From Lasiosphaeris hirsuta (Eukaryota; Ascomycota; Sordariomycetes; Sordariales; Lasiosphaeriaceae): a DNA stretch of 64,000 nucleotides. Location of the stretch: assembly GCA_030549175.1 (NCBI GenBank), contig JAUKUA010000005.1, positions 3,534,001 to 3,598,000 of the forward strand. The letters are read 5' to 3'. Below the pieces are notes generated by a model that saw only the letters and a program-made list of their open reading frames with translations, was not told where the DNA came from and did not search any database. Within the stretch, counting starts at the first letter, position 1. Each line of letters opens with the position of its first letter. Shown piece by piece: positions 50,224 to 61,605 of this stretch. Made by a program: the position numbers and the translations under genes.

Positions 50224-52459
50224 ATGCTTACCAAGTTCTCTTCTCTTCTCGCCTGGGCTGCTCTTGCGAGTGCTGGCTCCTTCCAGCCACGAGCTGTCAC
50301 CTCGCTCAACGAAGCTGCCACCGCGGAAGCGCATCAGCGTGACAATGATGCCACTAGGGCACTATCCGACGTCAGGATCAAGGTATGGCTCGGGGTATGT
50401 GATGAAGTGGGGTGGCGTGTACTAACCACCGAGGGGACAGACATCCGATGGTAGATGCCTATTTGTCGATAAGTTGTCGGGCGACTTTCGGGCAAACCTG
50501 ACACCGGTTCAGGTTGCAACCTGTGGCTCTACCGATGGGCAAGGATGGGACATCATCACCAAAGGCACTCACATCTCGGGTGACAATGTGATGTTGATCG
50601 TGAGCACGCTTACCCAAGCTTGCTTCAACTTTGATGAACGGAGAGCGCTCGGCAACCAGGTTCTGCTTTTCTCCTGTGGTGGTCGAGCTGATGGTGGTAT
50701 GTGGCCACGGCATCATCCTACTTGGTCTGCCCAGATTAACCCGTTATAGGAGGTGCTGTCACCGATTCCCAGGTATTTCCCTTTAATGGCTCAACCGGCC
50801 CACTGTCCCTTACGCCTCAGAACAAGGCTGGATCCTGTCTTACTGTGAAGGGCAATACTGTCGATATTGCTGGTTGCAGTGTTGGGGATGCAAGTCAGTC
50901 CTTCACTTTTGGCAACGGGGACACAAACGGCGACCTGAAAGCCAAAAGAACCAACAAGAAGGCTTCAAGCTCTACGAGCTGTACCAAGCGAACTCGGACC
51001 GTTGTAGCGGCCGCGGCCAGCACTTCTAGACCCGCTTCCGTTTCTCTTCCCGCCTCTGAAGCTGTTCTCTCCAGTTCTGCAGCGGCTCAAACCACAGAGT
51101 CGTTGCCTGATATCGATCTCAGCGCCGCAGGGACCGGTAAATTCGCCAAAAACAAGAAGGCAAAGAAGCCAAAGTCGTCCACGGGTTCCGGGGCGATAAC
51201 TAAGGCCGCAGAAGTGACAACAAGCGCTATTGACACAGCCACTGCCTCTGCCATTGTGAACTCGCTGTCCGAGGTTGATCTCAGCACTGAAGAAGGGACT
51301 GCGACTGTTACAAGCGCTGCAACGACTGCCAAGTTCACCAAAAAGGGAAAGAAGGTGGTCAAAACAAAGTCCACCAAGGTCTCGGGGGTGGCAACCACGG
51401 TTGTTGAGACAGCCACTGAAGCTGTGACTGACGGAGCTGCTTCCTCAACCGGCGTTACTGATATTACCACAACCTCCGCCTCGGCCCAAATCACCGAGTC
51501 CCCGTCAAGCGTCGACCTTGGCATCGAAGACGAAACCACCACCATAACTGGTGCTGCAGGGACGACGACCAAGGTTACCAGGAAGGGAAAGAAGGGAAAA
51601 AAGACCAAGTCGAGCAAGACCACTGCGGCTAGCACAGCCAGCGTTGCGGTGACGGACCAAGTTGCCGCCTCAACTACCGCCGCCGATACAAGCAGCGTCG
51701 CCGCCACGGCTAGTGCCACAGGGGCAACTACCAGCTCTGCGGCGGCGGTAACAGGAGGAGCTGGGGGCATATTGAGCGCCAATCCCACAACCCCAGTCCC
51801 GGTGTCGCGGGCCGGCGGCACTCTGCAGCCCTCGGCGGCGGCGGAGGCCCACCAACGGGACGGCACGGCGACGAGGGCCTTCAGCAACGTCTCAATCCGG
51901 GCTCCCAACGGGCAGTGCTTGTTCATCGACCCGACGGCCGGCGACTTCCGCCAGAACCTGATTCCTGTGTCCATCGTGGACTGCACGGGCGCCCCCAACG
52001 AGAAGTGGGATATTATCACGGCGGGCAAGCATAATTCCGCGACAAAGGCCACGCTTGTGGTCAGCACCTTGGTAAGTGCTCGCTCTGGGCCGATGCAAAC
52101 CGAGAGGTGGCTGTAGCTAACTTTGGGACCCCTTATCCAGACTCAGGGGTGCATCAGCTTCGATGGGCGGCGCAATGCTGGTGACACGGTCACTCTTTTC
52201 TCGTGTGGTGGTCGTGCCGATGGAAGTATGTTACCCTTTCCTCCTCAGAGCTCTCTCACGGCTGCCAGATCTAACTGTTTCCCTCATAGGCGGAGGGACA
52301 AACTCGGACCAGATTTTCCGCTACCTTGGGCAACTTAGCTTCGCATTTGCGCCGATAGGAGAGAACAATAAAACTTGCATCCTCCCTGGGGATGCTGGGA
52401 GACTGGATTCGGGGCCTTGCCCCACGGATGGGTCTCAGCTGTATTCCATTTTCCCCTGA
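50224..52459 (+). CDS. Secreted protein with two ricin-B-like beta-trefoil modules
   Basis: Exons: 50224-50382, 50441-50696, 50750-52071, 52141-52225, 52290-52459; 663 aa. A signal peptide (MLTKFSSLLAWAALASAGS) is followed by AEAHQRD...RIKTSDGRCLFVDKLSGDFR and a carbohydrate-binding-type trefoil with a Q-x-W motif (GQGWDIITKG), then CFNFDERR and LFSCGGRADGGG. The same block returns near residue 501: AEAHQRDGTATRAF, GQCLFIDPTAGDFRQNL, NEKWDIITAG, CISFDGRR, LFSCGGRADG. Between them lies a Thr/Ser/Ala-rich linker with three related units, each an SxxxDL motif followed by a Lys-rich patch (KNKKAKKPK, KKGKKVVK, KGKKGKKTK). No catalytic domain is visible. An intron after RADG occurs at the same place and phase in both copies, which points to internal duplication. 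Extracellular or cell-wall location is inferred; ligand unknown. Confidence 0.85.
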
Positions 52460-52958
52460 TCGAAAAGGGGAGTCTTTGAGAGGGAAAATGGATTGCTGTG
52501 ACGTCTCGCGCCGTATGGATGGCGTCAGGGGAGCCTGTGGGTGGTGGGTTCCCTCTTGTATTGGGCAATTGCCGCATTTCGTTTCGACCTGTACTATTAC
52601 AATTTATGTGCCAGTTTACGACGACCGGATTTAACAAGTTTCTTGGAAAAGAATAAAGATCATCAACCACGGCTGGGATGAGGAGTTGTGAGAGTGTGAT
52701 CATGATGAAATGCTGTGTTGGTGCCGCACCCTATGTATGCACCCGCTTTGTCAGCTGCCGGAATGCGGGAGTTGACATCATTCCGAAATTTCCACAGTGG
52801 GCTGGGCAGTTTGCGACCTCGCAGCCACCAACCCGGCACAACTCCATCATCGCTCGCCCCCCTAAACCCTCAGAAACCTCGACGCCGATGTCAAACGACA
52901 ACAGCCCTACAGCAACACACACCCAGCCACCCGCAACATCTAAAACCACACCGCCGCC
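52460..52958. other. 3' flank of the lectin-like gene and isa2 promoter
   Basis: Short intergenic interval. The right half is C-rich and A/C-rich, as expected just upstream of a fungal start codon. No gene seen. Confidence 0.6.
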
Positions 52959-53747
52959 ATGCCTCAAATCCGCTGCGCCAACGCGCCCCGCCCCGCCAGT
53001 CTGTTCATCCAGCTGAGCATGCGGCGCCACGCCGTCTCGCCGCTGCCCGTCCTAGTTGACCTCCTGGTCCCCTCCCGCACCCGCTCCCCTCTGACCCCTT
53101 ACCGCGCCTTCACAACACCAACAACCCACCCCTCGGCGCGCCGCCACACCGCGGCTGGCGCACGGCGGGCGTTCAGCAGCTCGCCAACGACACGAACGAC
53201 CCACGCCATCTTCAATCCGCAGCGGGACGCGGACGGCAACGAGATGATGTTGGAGATGACGGCGCGGGCGGCCAAGGTAAGCAATCCCCCCACGGCCACC
53301 GCCCACCAAAGCCAGACCTGATTGATTGACTGAACTGACAAACACGGTGTCCAGCGCCTCTCGGAGATCATGGCCAAGGACGCCAACCCCTACCTGGCGC
53401 TGCGCATCCAGGTCGAGAGCGGCGGCTGCCACGGGTTCCAGTACCTCATGAAGCTCGTGACGCTGCCGGCGACGCTGCCAGAGACGGGCGCGTCGGAAGA
53501 GGAGGACCCCGACGCCCCGGTGCGCGAGGACGACACGATATTCACCTTTGCCGCCGACGACGGGCCTGCGCCAACGGCCGACGCTGCCGGACCCAAGATC
53601 ATTCTCGATTCGCCGTCCCTGGACCTGCTTAAGGGGAGCAAGGTGGATTTTACCATGGAACTGATAGGATCCCAGTTCAAGATTGTGGACAATCCCCTGG
53701 CGACGAGTAGTTGTGGGTGCGGCACAAGTTTTGACATTAAAATGTGA
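52959..53747 (+). CDS. isa2: Mitochondrial iron-sulfur assembly protein Isa2-like
   Basis: A-type scaffold/carrier for [4Fe-4S] cluster maturation in the mitochondrial matrix. Exon 1 is 52959-53276 and exon 2 is 53355-53747, 236 aa. The first 90 residues are Arg/Ser/Pro-rich without acidic residues, a mitochondrial presequence. The HesB/IscA fold follows: MTARAAKRLSEIM, LRIQVESGGCHGFQYLMKL with the first conserved Cys, ILDSPSLDLLKGSKVDF, and the terminal SSCGCGTSF with the C-G-C pair. A Glu/Asp-rich insert (ASEEEDPDAPVRED) is typical of Isa2 rather than Isa1. It is convergent with rpl7. Confidence 0.92.
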
Positions 53748-54089
53748 CATGACAAAATAAATCAAGCGGGCGGCATCTGTTTAGAATAGGCATTGCAAGG
53801 GGGCTGGGACAACATATTTCATACAGCATGGATAGACACAATCGCAGACAAACATCTCGGTTTAATGACCTCGTAAGATTCGGTTACGTTGTGGACGATT
53901 ACGAGTAGGCTAGATCACGATTCCATCGGTGAATTGGATGTGTGCGAGAACGACAACATCCTTGGTATTCATTCCCCGTGCCACCATGGCTTCCTAACGC
54001 CGTCCATCCATGCGCCCGGTTCGACTGGTGCGACCGGTGCGTCCGCAACCCCAGAGATAAAAGTCCAAACCAAAACCCAAGACCTAGTT
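53748..54089. other. Convergent 3' region of isa2 and rpl7
   Basis: About 340 bp shared by two converging 3' ends. No gene seen; an open frame on the plus strand here merely runs on antisense to rpl7. Confidence 0.6.
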
Positions 54090-55574
54090 TTAGTTCATCT
54101 GTCTGATAAGAGCGTTGATGTGGTCCTCCCGGTTACCAAGATCACCACCCTCGATGAAGTGCTTGAACTTGCGGGGGCGGAAACCACCATTGGGGTTGGA
54201 CAGCTTGAAGGGCCACAGGAAGTTGGAGGCCTGCTTGAAGTTGGGGCCGACGGTGAAGATCTCGTGGACGAGATCCTCCATGCAGATGATGCCGTACTTG
54301 CCGAGGCTCTCCTCAATGATGGAATTGTCAGTGAGGGCAATGCGCTGCTTGTTGACCTTTCCGTATCCACGCTTGTAGACCAGCTCCTTGACGCTCTTGA
54401 GGTTGGGGTAACCATAGGCGACCCACGGCTCGACGATCTTGATCATCTCAGTGGTGGCCTTGGTGACGCGGACGAAGACACCGTTGTTGATCTGAAGAAG
54501 ACGGAGGAGTTGCAAGATCTTGCGGGGCTTGGGAGCAATCTTGTTGATACCCTTGATGCGGATCAAGAAGATCAACTTGGCCTCAGCCGGGATGTAGAAA
54601 GAGCCATCCTGCTTGGCAGCACGAGAGAGACGAATCTTCTCACGCTCCTCCTCGCGGTACTCCTTGACGTACTTCTCAGCACGCTTGAAGATGACGCCAC
54701 GCTTCTCCTTGTTGGCCTTGAAAAGATAATCGTCAGTATAGTTCTTGGAGAGCAGCATGAGATATCAATGCGAGTTGTTGAAGTGGCTCAATCAGACCCG
54801 AAAGATGGATTAGGCGACAGCATCGACTTGTCTAGTCGCGTAAATGTGTTATGCATCATTGAAACCGGGGGGTCATGTGAAAGAGAGAAAAAAATCATCT
54901 ACACACCTTCTTCTTCTTGTCATTCTCGGCGAAGCGCTCAGCGCGAGCCTTCTCCTGAGACTTGCGCTTCTTCAGGAGCGTCTCAGGGACGAGGACGTCA
55001 TTGTGGGTGGCGACAGTACTGTGCAATTCAGATTAGTACGTGGTCCGACATACCGAGGTATGTGGTAGAGCGCCGGTGGAGAATTGCTGCTCAAGTGCGG
55101 CATTCTCTCATGGCTGACTCGAGGTTGTTCAGTTCGCCAGTGGGTGGCATCTGCAGGCAAGATCCACAATGTGGGCTGCAAACGGCAGAACGCATCCCCA
55201 ACTGACAACAACCGGGACAGATGTCCCAGATAAGGTGCACGCGTCAATGTCCAGAACCCAAATGCCACACAGGTAATGAAGCGATTAGGCACGGGGGTTC
55301 CGGGCTAGCGGCATGAATTTAAGGGAGAAGAACAGGTCTTCAACCCCAACACCCCGTGAACCGTCTCTCAGTCTGCAAGCTGTGTTCCAAGCCTAGAGGA
55401 AAGAGGGAGGCTCTCGGGAAAATTCGAGCTGGAGGCGATGCTAGCTTCATTTCCGAGGCAGGCAAAGCTTTCCAGTGAGAGGACCACGACAATCTGCAGA
55501 ATCTCGAGAATGGCACCGACGATACCGCTGGGGAATCAAGGGGAAGAGTTGGGAAAGCCATACGTGGTCGTCAT
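54090..55574 (-). CDS. rpl7: 60S ribosomal protein uL30 (L7)
   Basis: Large-subunit protein. Exons on the minus strand: 55574-55564 (MTT plus two bases), 55018-54907, 54716-54090; 249 aa. The sequence [82 protein letters not shown] and the end [25 protein letters not shown] are diagnostic. Intron 1 is 545 nt, separating an 11-nt coding exon. Intron 2 is 190 nt and holds a box C/D snoRNA candidate, as L7 introns do in yeast. The rpl7 and rps14 start codons are 328 bp apart in divergent orientation. The very short first exon is inferred from splice consensus. Confidence 0.93.
54787..54865 (-). ncRNA. Intronic box C/D snoRNA (snR39/U32 type)
   Basis: In rpl7 intron 2 on the sense strand: box C-like ATGATGC at 54859-54853 and box D CTGA at 54795-54792, 68 nt apart. 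The bases just upstream of box D (CCATCTTTCGGGT) are perfectly complementary to 13 nt of the universally conserved 25S/28S rRNA segment ACCCGAAAGATGG. By the D+5 rule the target is the G of ACCCG, equivalent to yeast Gm805. Yeast guides for this region (snR39, snR59) also sit in RPL7 introns. The terminal stem is weak. Confidence 0.7.
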
Positions 55575-55902
55575 TTTGATGCCGTTGTCGAGAGGGCGTC
55601 GAAGATCGATAGGCGGATGAGTTGTTGCGAGGTTGGAAAAGAGAAATCTCGACGGCCTTATTTAATGGCAGCGAAAAAAAAACCAATTCGAGGTGGGGCC
55701 TAGCCGGAAATTAGGAAGTGGGATTAGGGCTTGGGCAGGAAAAGTGCCCAGCCCCACAACCTGCCATCCTTCACCGCCATATTCGGTAGGGCATTCTGCA
55801 CCCGCACCAGCAAGTGCCACCAATATTTCGTGAAGCTCTGCTGGAGACCCGCGCACTTCTGAAGAACATCCCCAAATCCACGATCAACCAACAATCGCCG
55901 AA
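55575..55902. promoter_or_regulatory. Shared divergent promoter of rpl7 and rps14
   Basis: Two ribosomal protein genes fire outward from 328 bp. At 55723-55732 the minus strand reads AAGCCCTAAT, containing ARCCCTAA, the telo-box bound by Tbf1 in ribosomal protein promoters of several ascomycetes. Factor binding here is inference. Confidence 0.55.
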
Positions 55903-56652
<750 letters not shown>

Positions 56653-57648
56653 GAGACTGGCGAATCTTGGTTGTGTTATGGACTGGGAATGGCTCTCATC
56701 TGGGTTTCGCTGGGGCGTTGACAAATACGAGGAGAACGGCGTAGAATTGCCTGGTCTCCATATCCTTCGGCTTGTCACATGATGCTTATGGCACATCTGC
56801 AGTAGATGAATAGAAGAATCTAAACGACCGGCGCTACCAAGGTAGCCCAATCCCAGATCTTGCGCATCTGTCGCCTCACTCGCGTCCATTTGTTTGCTGT
56901 TGTGATTTCATGCATGTTATTGCTCCTGCGCCTTTGATATCTAATGGACTTAGCCTCTGAGGGGTTGAGGGACTCTTAAGGGGATCTCGTCAACAGTTTG
57001 GCAGTCTTACCACCCAGTCTGTGCTTTGCCAGGGGAATGGTGCCATATTGATCATATTGTTCATATTGCTCATATTGCTCATGTTCTCAACCAGGCTTTT
57101 GAAGCTGTCCCCTTCCGACTCACAGAAATGCTCTAGGCTACGCGTCTGCTGCCTTTTTGTCGGCATATGGCCAAGAAGCCATGGTTCGAGACATGAATCT
57201 TCACAAGTCAGCCAAAGAGACTCAGTAACATTGTGTTGATGACTTGAGTTGGCCATTCTTACATGCGTTGTGTACATAACCGATTGACTAGGAGATTTGC
57301 TGGTTCTTAGCCAAAACAATGCAATTCGCTAACAATCACTGGTGTTAATAGTGGTACCTTGTAAGCGGTAGCAAAAGAGAGGCATGGCGTCATGAAGAAA
57401 TAGCCTTGAAGGAGCACCGATGATGGTTTCGATGATAACGTAAAAGCACCATAACAAGGAGACAGTATAATGACACATTGAACGCCCAGACAACGTAGTG
57501 ACTGATCCGTATCTATGATTCTCGACTACCTTCCGCTGACCTCTTGTGGCGCATCGCTTCCAACACCCAAGACCATTCTTTTTAGTAAAAGACCATGCCC
57601 AATGCAAGAAAGAACGAAGAGCACACATCCTTCCATAACAACTCACGC
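56653..57648. other. Convergent 3' region of rps14 and eIF3c
   Basis: About 1 kb with a four-copy 9-bp repeat (CATATTGNT) at 57044-57079 and no coding frame I can recognise. Confidence 0.6.
57044..57079. repeat. Four-copy 9-bp tandem repeat
   Basis: Units CATATTGAT, CATATTGTT, CATATTGCT, CATATTGCT in the convergent 3' region. Confidence 0.8.
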
Positions 57649-60362
57649 TTAACCACGGACAGCAGCGCCCAGAGCGCCACCCGTGAATTGCGTGCCACCA
57701 GCTTGTCGCTGGGTATTACCACCTGTTCTCGCTCCACCTCTGCCACCCCGCTGGCCACCACCACGCTGTCCGCCCCTTCCGTCTTTCCGGTTGAAGGCGT
57801 TGGTTGAGCCCTGTGTCCTCTGTTCCAGAGTCCGCTCGTTTGTCTCGATCAAGGCACTTGCCTTGTCTGAAAGTGTCAGAGCCAAGCTCTGGAGGCGGCT
57901 GAGCTCGACACCCTTGCGGAAGATGACAGTCTCGGTAACCTGGTCAAGAGCCGCGGCCAGTTCTTCGTGGCTGATCATCTTGCTCACCACTGCTGAGACC
58001 TTGCGCGAGTCAAGCTCGAACATCCCACTCAGAGTCTCGACGGCCAGGGTGTCGTAGAAGGGAGCATAGGTGAAGAGATAAGTCCGGAGACCCTCCTCCT
58101 GGATCTGCTTGGCAAGCATCGCCTTGATGTCGTCCGTGTCCGGCATCAATTCCCAAATCTTGATGCTGTGAATGAAGTGGGTGGCCTTCTTCCACTCGCC
58201 AGCCGCAAGTGCCTTGGACGCCTGCATGACATGGTCGCGAGTGTTCTCAGGCGGGCCGGTGAAGATTTGACGCTCATGGTACTCAAGCATGCGGCGGTAA
58301 GTCTTGCTGATTACCCGCTTCTTAACATCGGGCGAAGAGCCGGTTTGAGCAAGGAGGGGGATCTCGAGAAGCATGCTGCAGGTGAGGTAGACACATTCCA
58401 GCAACTCAAGGTTGATGTGCATGTGGAAGGGCAATTGTCGCTGCTTCTCCAGCCGCTCCTGTTCTGGGGTTACTTGGCTGTACCGTTGGATCATTACACC
58501 CTGTGCGAGGAGCTCCTTTTGACGTCCACTACCGCAGATCTCCTGGAGTGTGTTTTGGGCATCATAGACGAGACCCTTCCGGAAGGCGCAGAGGCCGACC
58601 TGGACTAGGGTGCGGTTATAAAGAATCTGGCTGTTGATGTCGAAGTTGGCAATGCTCTCCTGCAAGTGAGAAGTGAGCATCATGTCGCGGGCTCTGTAGT
58701 AGTCGTCGTGCAGCGCCAGGAAGTAGATTTGGCAGAGCATGGCGCGGGCACGGATAATGCCTTCGCTGTTCTCGAAAAGGTAGCTGCAGACAGTGTTGAT
58801 CAGTTGGCCAGCATCGTTCGTCTCGTTGCGCGGGGTGATAGACGAGTCGATGTTGCTAGGGACCTGCTTCCAGGAGTTCTCCTCAAGGATCTTGATAACT
58901 TGGGATGGCTGATGCATCATTAGCAAGTGTCGACTATGCACTCGAGGGTGGGAAAACATACCTTGAAGTAGATGTGGTCCAGGCGACGCTGGATGATTCT
59001 GTTGAGGCTGTCCTGGGGCACCTCCAAGGTGGCATCCTTCCGGAGCATCTCATAGTAGAGGAGCCCCTGGAAGATGATGTTGTACAGGGAGCCCTCGTCA
59101 GTCAGGCGCTCGATATACTCCGAGGTATGTGGATCGATCGCCTGGAGCGAGCGGGTGAGCTCATCGTCGAGGCGCTCAATGAACGAGACAATGCTGCCGG
59201 GAACCTTGATATACTTGGCACCCCCCTCAAGAGTAGGCGGCTTGTCATCATCCTCCCACTCCTCTGCGCCCTCAATGACGATGTGATCCTTCTCCTTCTC
59301 GAGGATCTGGAGCAGCGTCGAAAGCTCTCTCTCGGAAGCCTTCCAGTGCTCCAGCGGCATCGAGGTAGCCGCGCCTGATCCGAGGTCGAAGCGAGCCGAG
59401 ACCAGGGTCATCAGGACACGAATCTTCTGGTAGGGGGTGACGGCAACCTCGAACAACTTCTCCATAACCTTGATTTGCTCCAGGCGATCGGTGTTCTTCT
59501 TGCCTCTGGACTCAAGGATGGTCCGGAGGTGCTTGAAGATGCTCTCGGGGGTGAAGAGAAGAGCGCGGCCGCCCTTGCCGACAGTCGCGAAGCCCTCGTC
59601 GTCCTCCTCGGCTGTGGCATCTAGAGCGAAGTCCTGGAACCTGACCTTTGGCTTCGGTGCGGGCTTCTCCTCCTCCTCGTCTGACTCCATGAAGTCATCG
59701 CTGTTCTTCCGGAATGCGTCGATCTGGGCTTGGTAGTCCTTGTTGTTCTTCTTGATGCGCTGCTTGACGGTGTTGAGGCCACGGGCGTTTGTGGCGTTCA
59801 TCTTCTTCGGGGTGACCTTTTGCTTGGCCTGGGTCTCGTTCATAAAGTCCTCTAACTCAGCAATGCACTTGATGTAAGCCTTGGGGGCCTTTCCGCCATC
59901 GAGAAGCTTTACGACCTGGCGGTTCAGCTTGTCGAACTCTGGCGCGGCGTGTTAGCATGGCAACTGGCAGGGGGGATTGGGCACAACCAAACCATTTGCG
60001 ATAGAACCCCAATCGTTGATCTTCTGGCCGTTGAGGATGAGGGCAATGGTGGCATCGAGTTCGTCATGGCGCTTGTCCTTGGCGCTCTTGACCTTGGTGG
60101 TTTCCTCGGCGTCGCTGTTTTCCTCTTCGGAGGATTCCTGGTCGAGTAAGAAACGGGACAGGCCTTTCTTCTGCGCGCCAGCATCGGAATCGCTGGAATC
60201 GGAAGCCTCCTCCTCCTCATCTTCCTCTTCAGACTCGTCGTCGGAGTCCACGGCCACGTCCTTGGCTACCTTGGGTTCCGCCTCGTCTCCGGAGTACAAC
60301 TCCTCCTCGTCAGAACTGCTCTCTGACGAGCTGTCGTCGCCGCCGCGGAAGAAGCGAGACAT
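57649..60362 (-). CDS. nip1: Translation initiation factor eIF3 subunit c
   Basis: Core eIF3 subunit that contacts the 40S platform and eIF1/eIF5. Exons on the minus strand: 60362-59993, 59938-58962, 58908-57649; 868 aa. The N terminus is acidic ([31 protein letters not shown]), as needed for eIF1/eIF5 binding. It is followed by [39 protein letters not shown], and a C-terminal PCI domain ([41 protein letters not shown]). An RGG tail ([19 protein letters not shown]) closes the protein. The introns are 54 and 53 nt. The donor of the first is GTTTGG, off consensus, but the join G|AG TTC is the one giving the conserved EFDKLNRQ. Confidence 0.94.
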
Positions 60363-61605
60363 GGTCGCGGTCACTCGGTCAAAGGTGCTCGAAATGTGGG
60401 TTCCAGGAAGTGAGGGCGGGAAAAATGCGATGCGCGAGCGGTCGTGACTAGCTGGTGCGGTGCTCAGCAGAAGGCTCAGCAGAAGCGGAGGGGCTCTAAT
60501 TATTTTCGCTGAACGCGATTTTGTGGTGGGGGGGGGTAATTTGGGGCTAGCGAAGGAGCACACTTGTGAGTCAGTCTCCACTAATGGGACTGGTCCCTCT
60601 CCACAAAGCGTGTGGGAAAGACGCATGCAGCCAATCGTAAGACTGCCCGGTGCCTGCCAGTAGTCAAATTCAACCCTTCTGCCGTTTGAGTCGTTGTGGC
60701 ATTCACCATTCCTCAAGCAATATGAGTTGAGATGATTCACATATACTAATGCAAGTATTCTTTGCAGGTTGTCCTTCCTCAGCATCTTTCCCGCTCCTTC
60801 CTGCCGAACAGCAATTGTATTAACCACTTGACAACGATATGTTTTAACACCATCTTTGACAAACGACATAAATGCTACCCAAGACAGCTAGACCCAGTTT
60901 CAGCAGGGGGGCTGCACAGTTCATGGAGCTAGGGACGTCAAGCACCGTCCAAATGTCTGGAGGACTCCTCCGGTCCTGCAATGCTGGGGCCCTGCCACTG
61001 GCGAGAGGGCCGCGAGGCAGTTTTCTGGTTGGCCCTTTGTGTAGATTAATGCTGGATGACGAGATGTTCATTGATACAGATTGACGCTTTGTGCTTTTGC
61101 TCTCTGTGAGAGGTCAGCTGCTGGATCACGTGCAGCTACTACACCCGCCTCTGCATACCGTAGCTACTTTAGCGAGTACAGTGAGTTAACGGGGCGATGC
61201 CACAGTGGGACAGGGATTTGCGCGCTAGCAGTTTCGCGCGACCTCATCGTCGCGAAGCCAATCGAGTTTTTTCCCATTCAGGCGACCAGCCAGTTCTGGC
61301 TTCAGCACACCACCACGACACATCCGATCATCGCTGCAATTCCCCGCGAGATCTCATCCACCAGCGCATCGACCTGGATCAGTGCTGGAAATCTCGAAAC
61401 AACACTATCTTCCCCGACCGACGCCCCACTTGACGAGCTTGGTTAACGAGCGCGAAGCAAGCCGCCACTGCGCCGGCAGGCGACAACAGGCGACACTGGC
61501 CAAGTCCTGAAGCTCCATATTCGCCCTCTCTCTGCTTTGCCCCATCTGCAACCGGCCAACTCGATTTGCGATGTCTTCATATCCTCCGCCTCCTCCTCCT
61601 CCGGG
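60363..61605. other. Divergent promoter region of eIF3c and prp8
   Basis: About 1.2 kb between two outward-facing housekeeping genes. No gene or RNA recognised. It includes the ATG at 61571 that may be the true prp8 start (see the prp8 entry). Confidence 0.55.

Noticed and set aside
53889..55205. 438-codon plus-strand frame
   Set aside because: It is the antisense shadow of rpl7, whose protein is unmistakable on the other strand.
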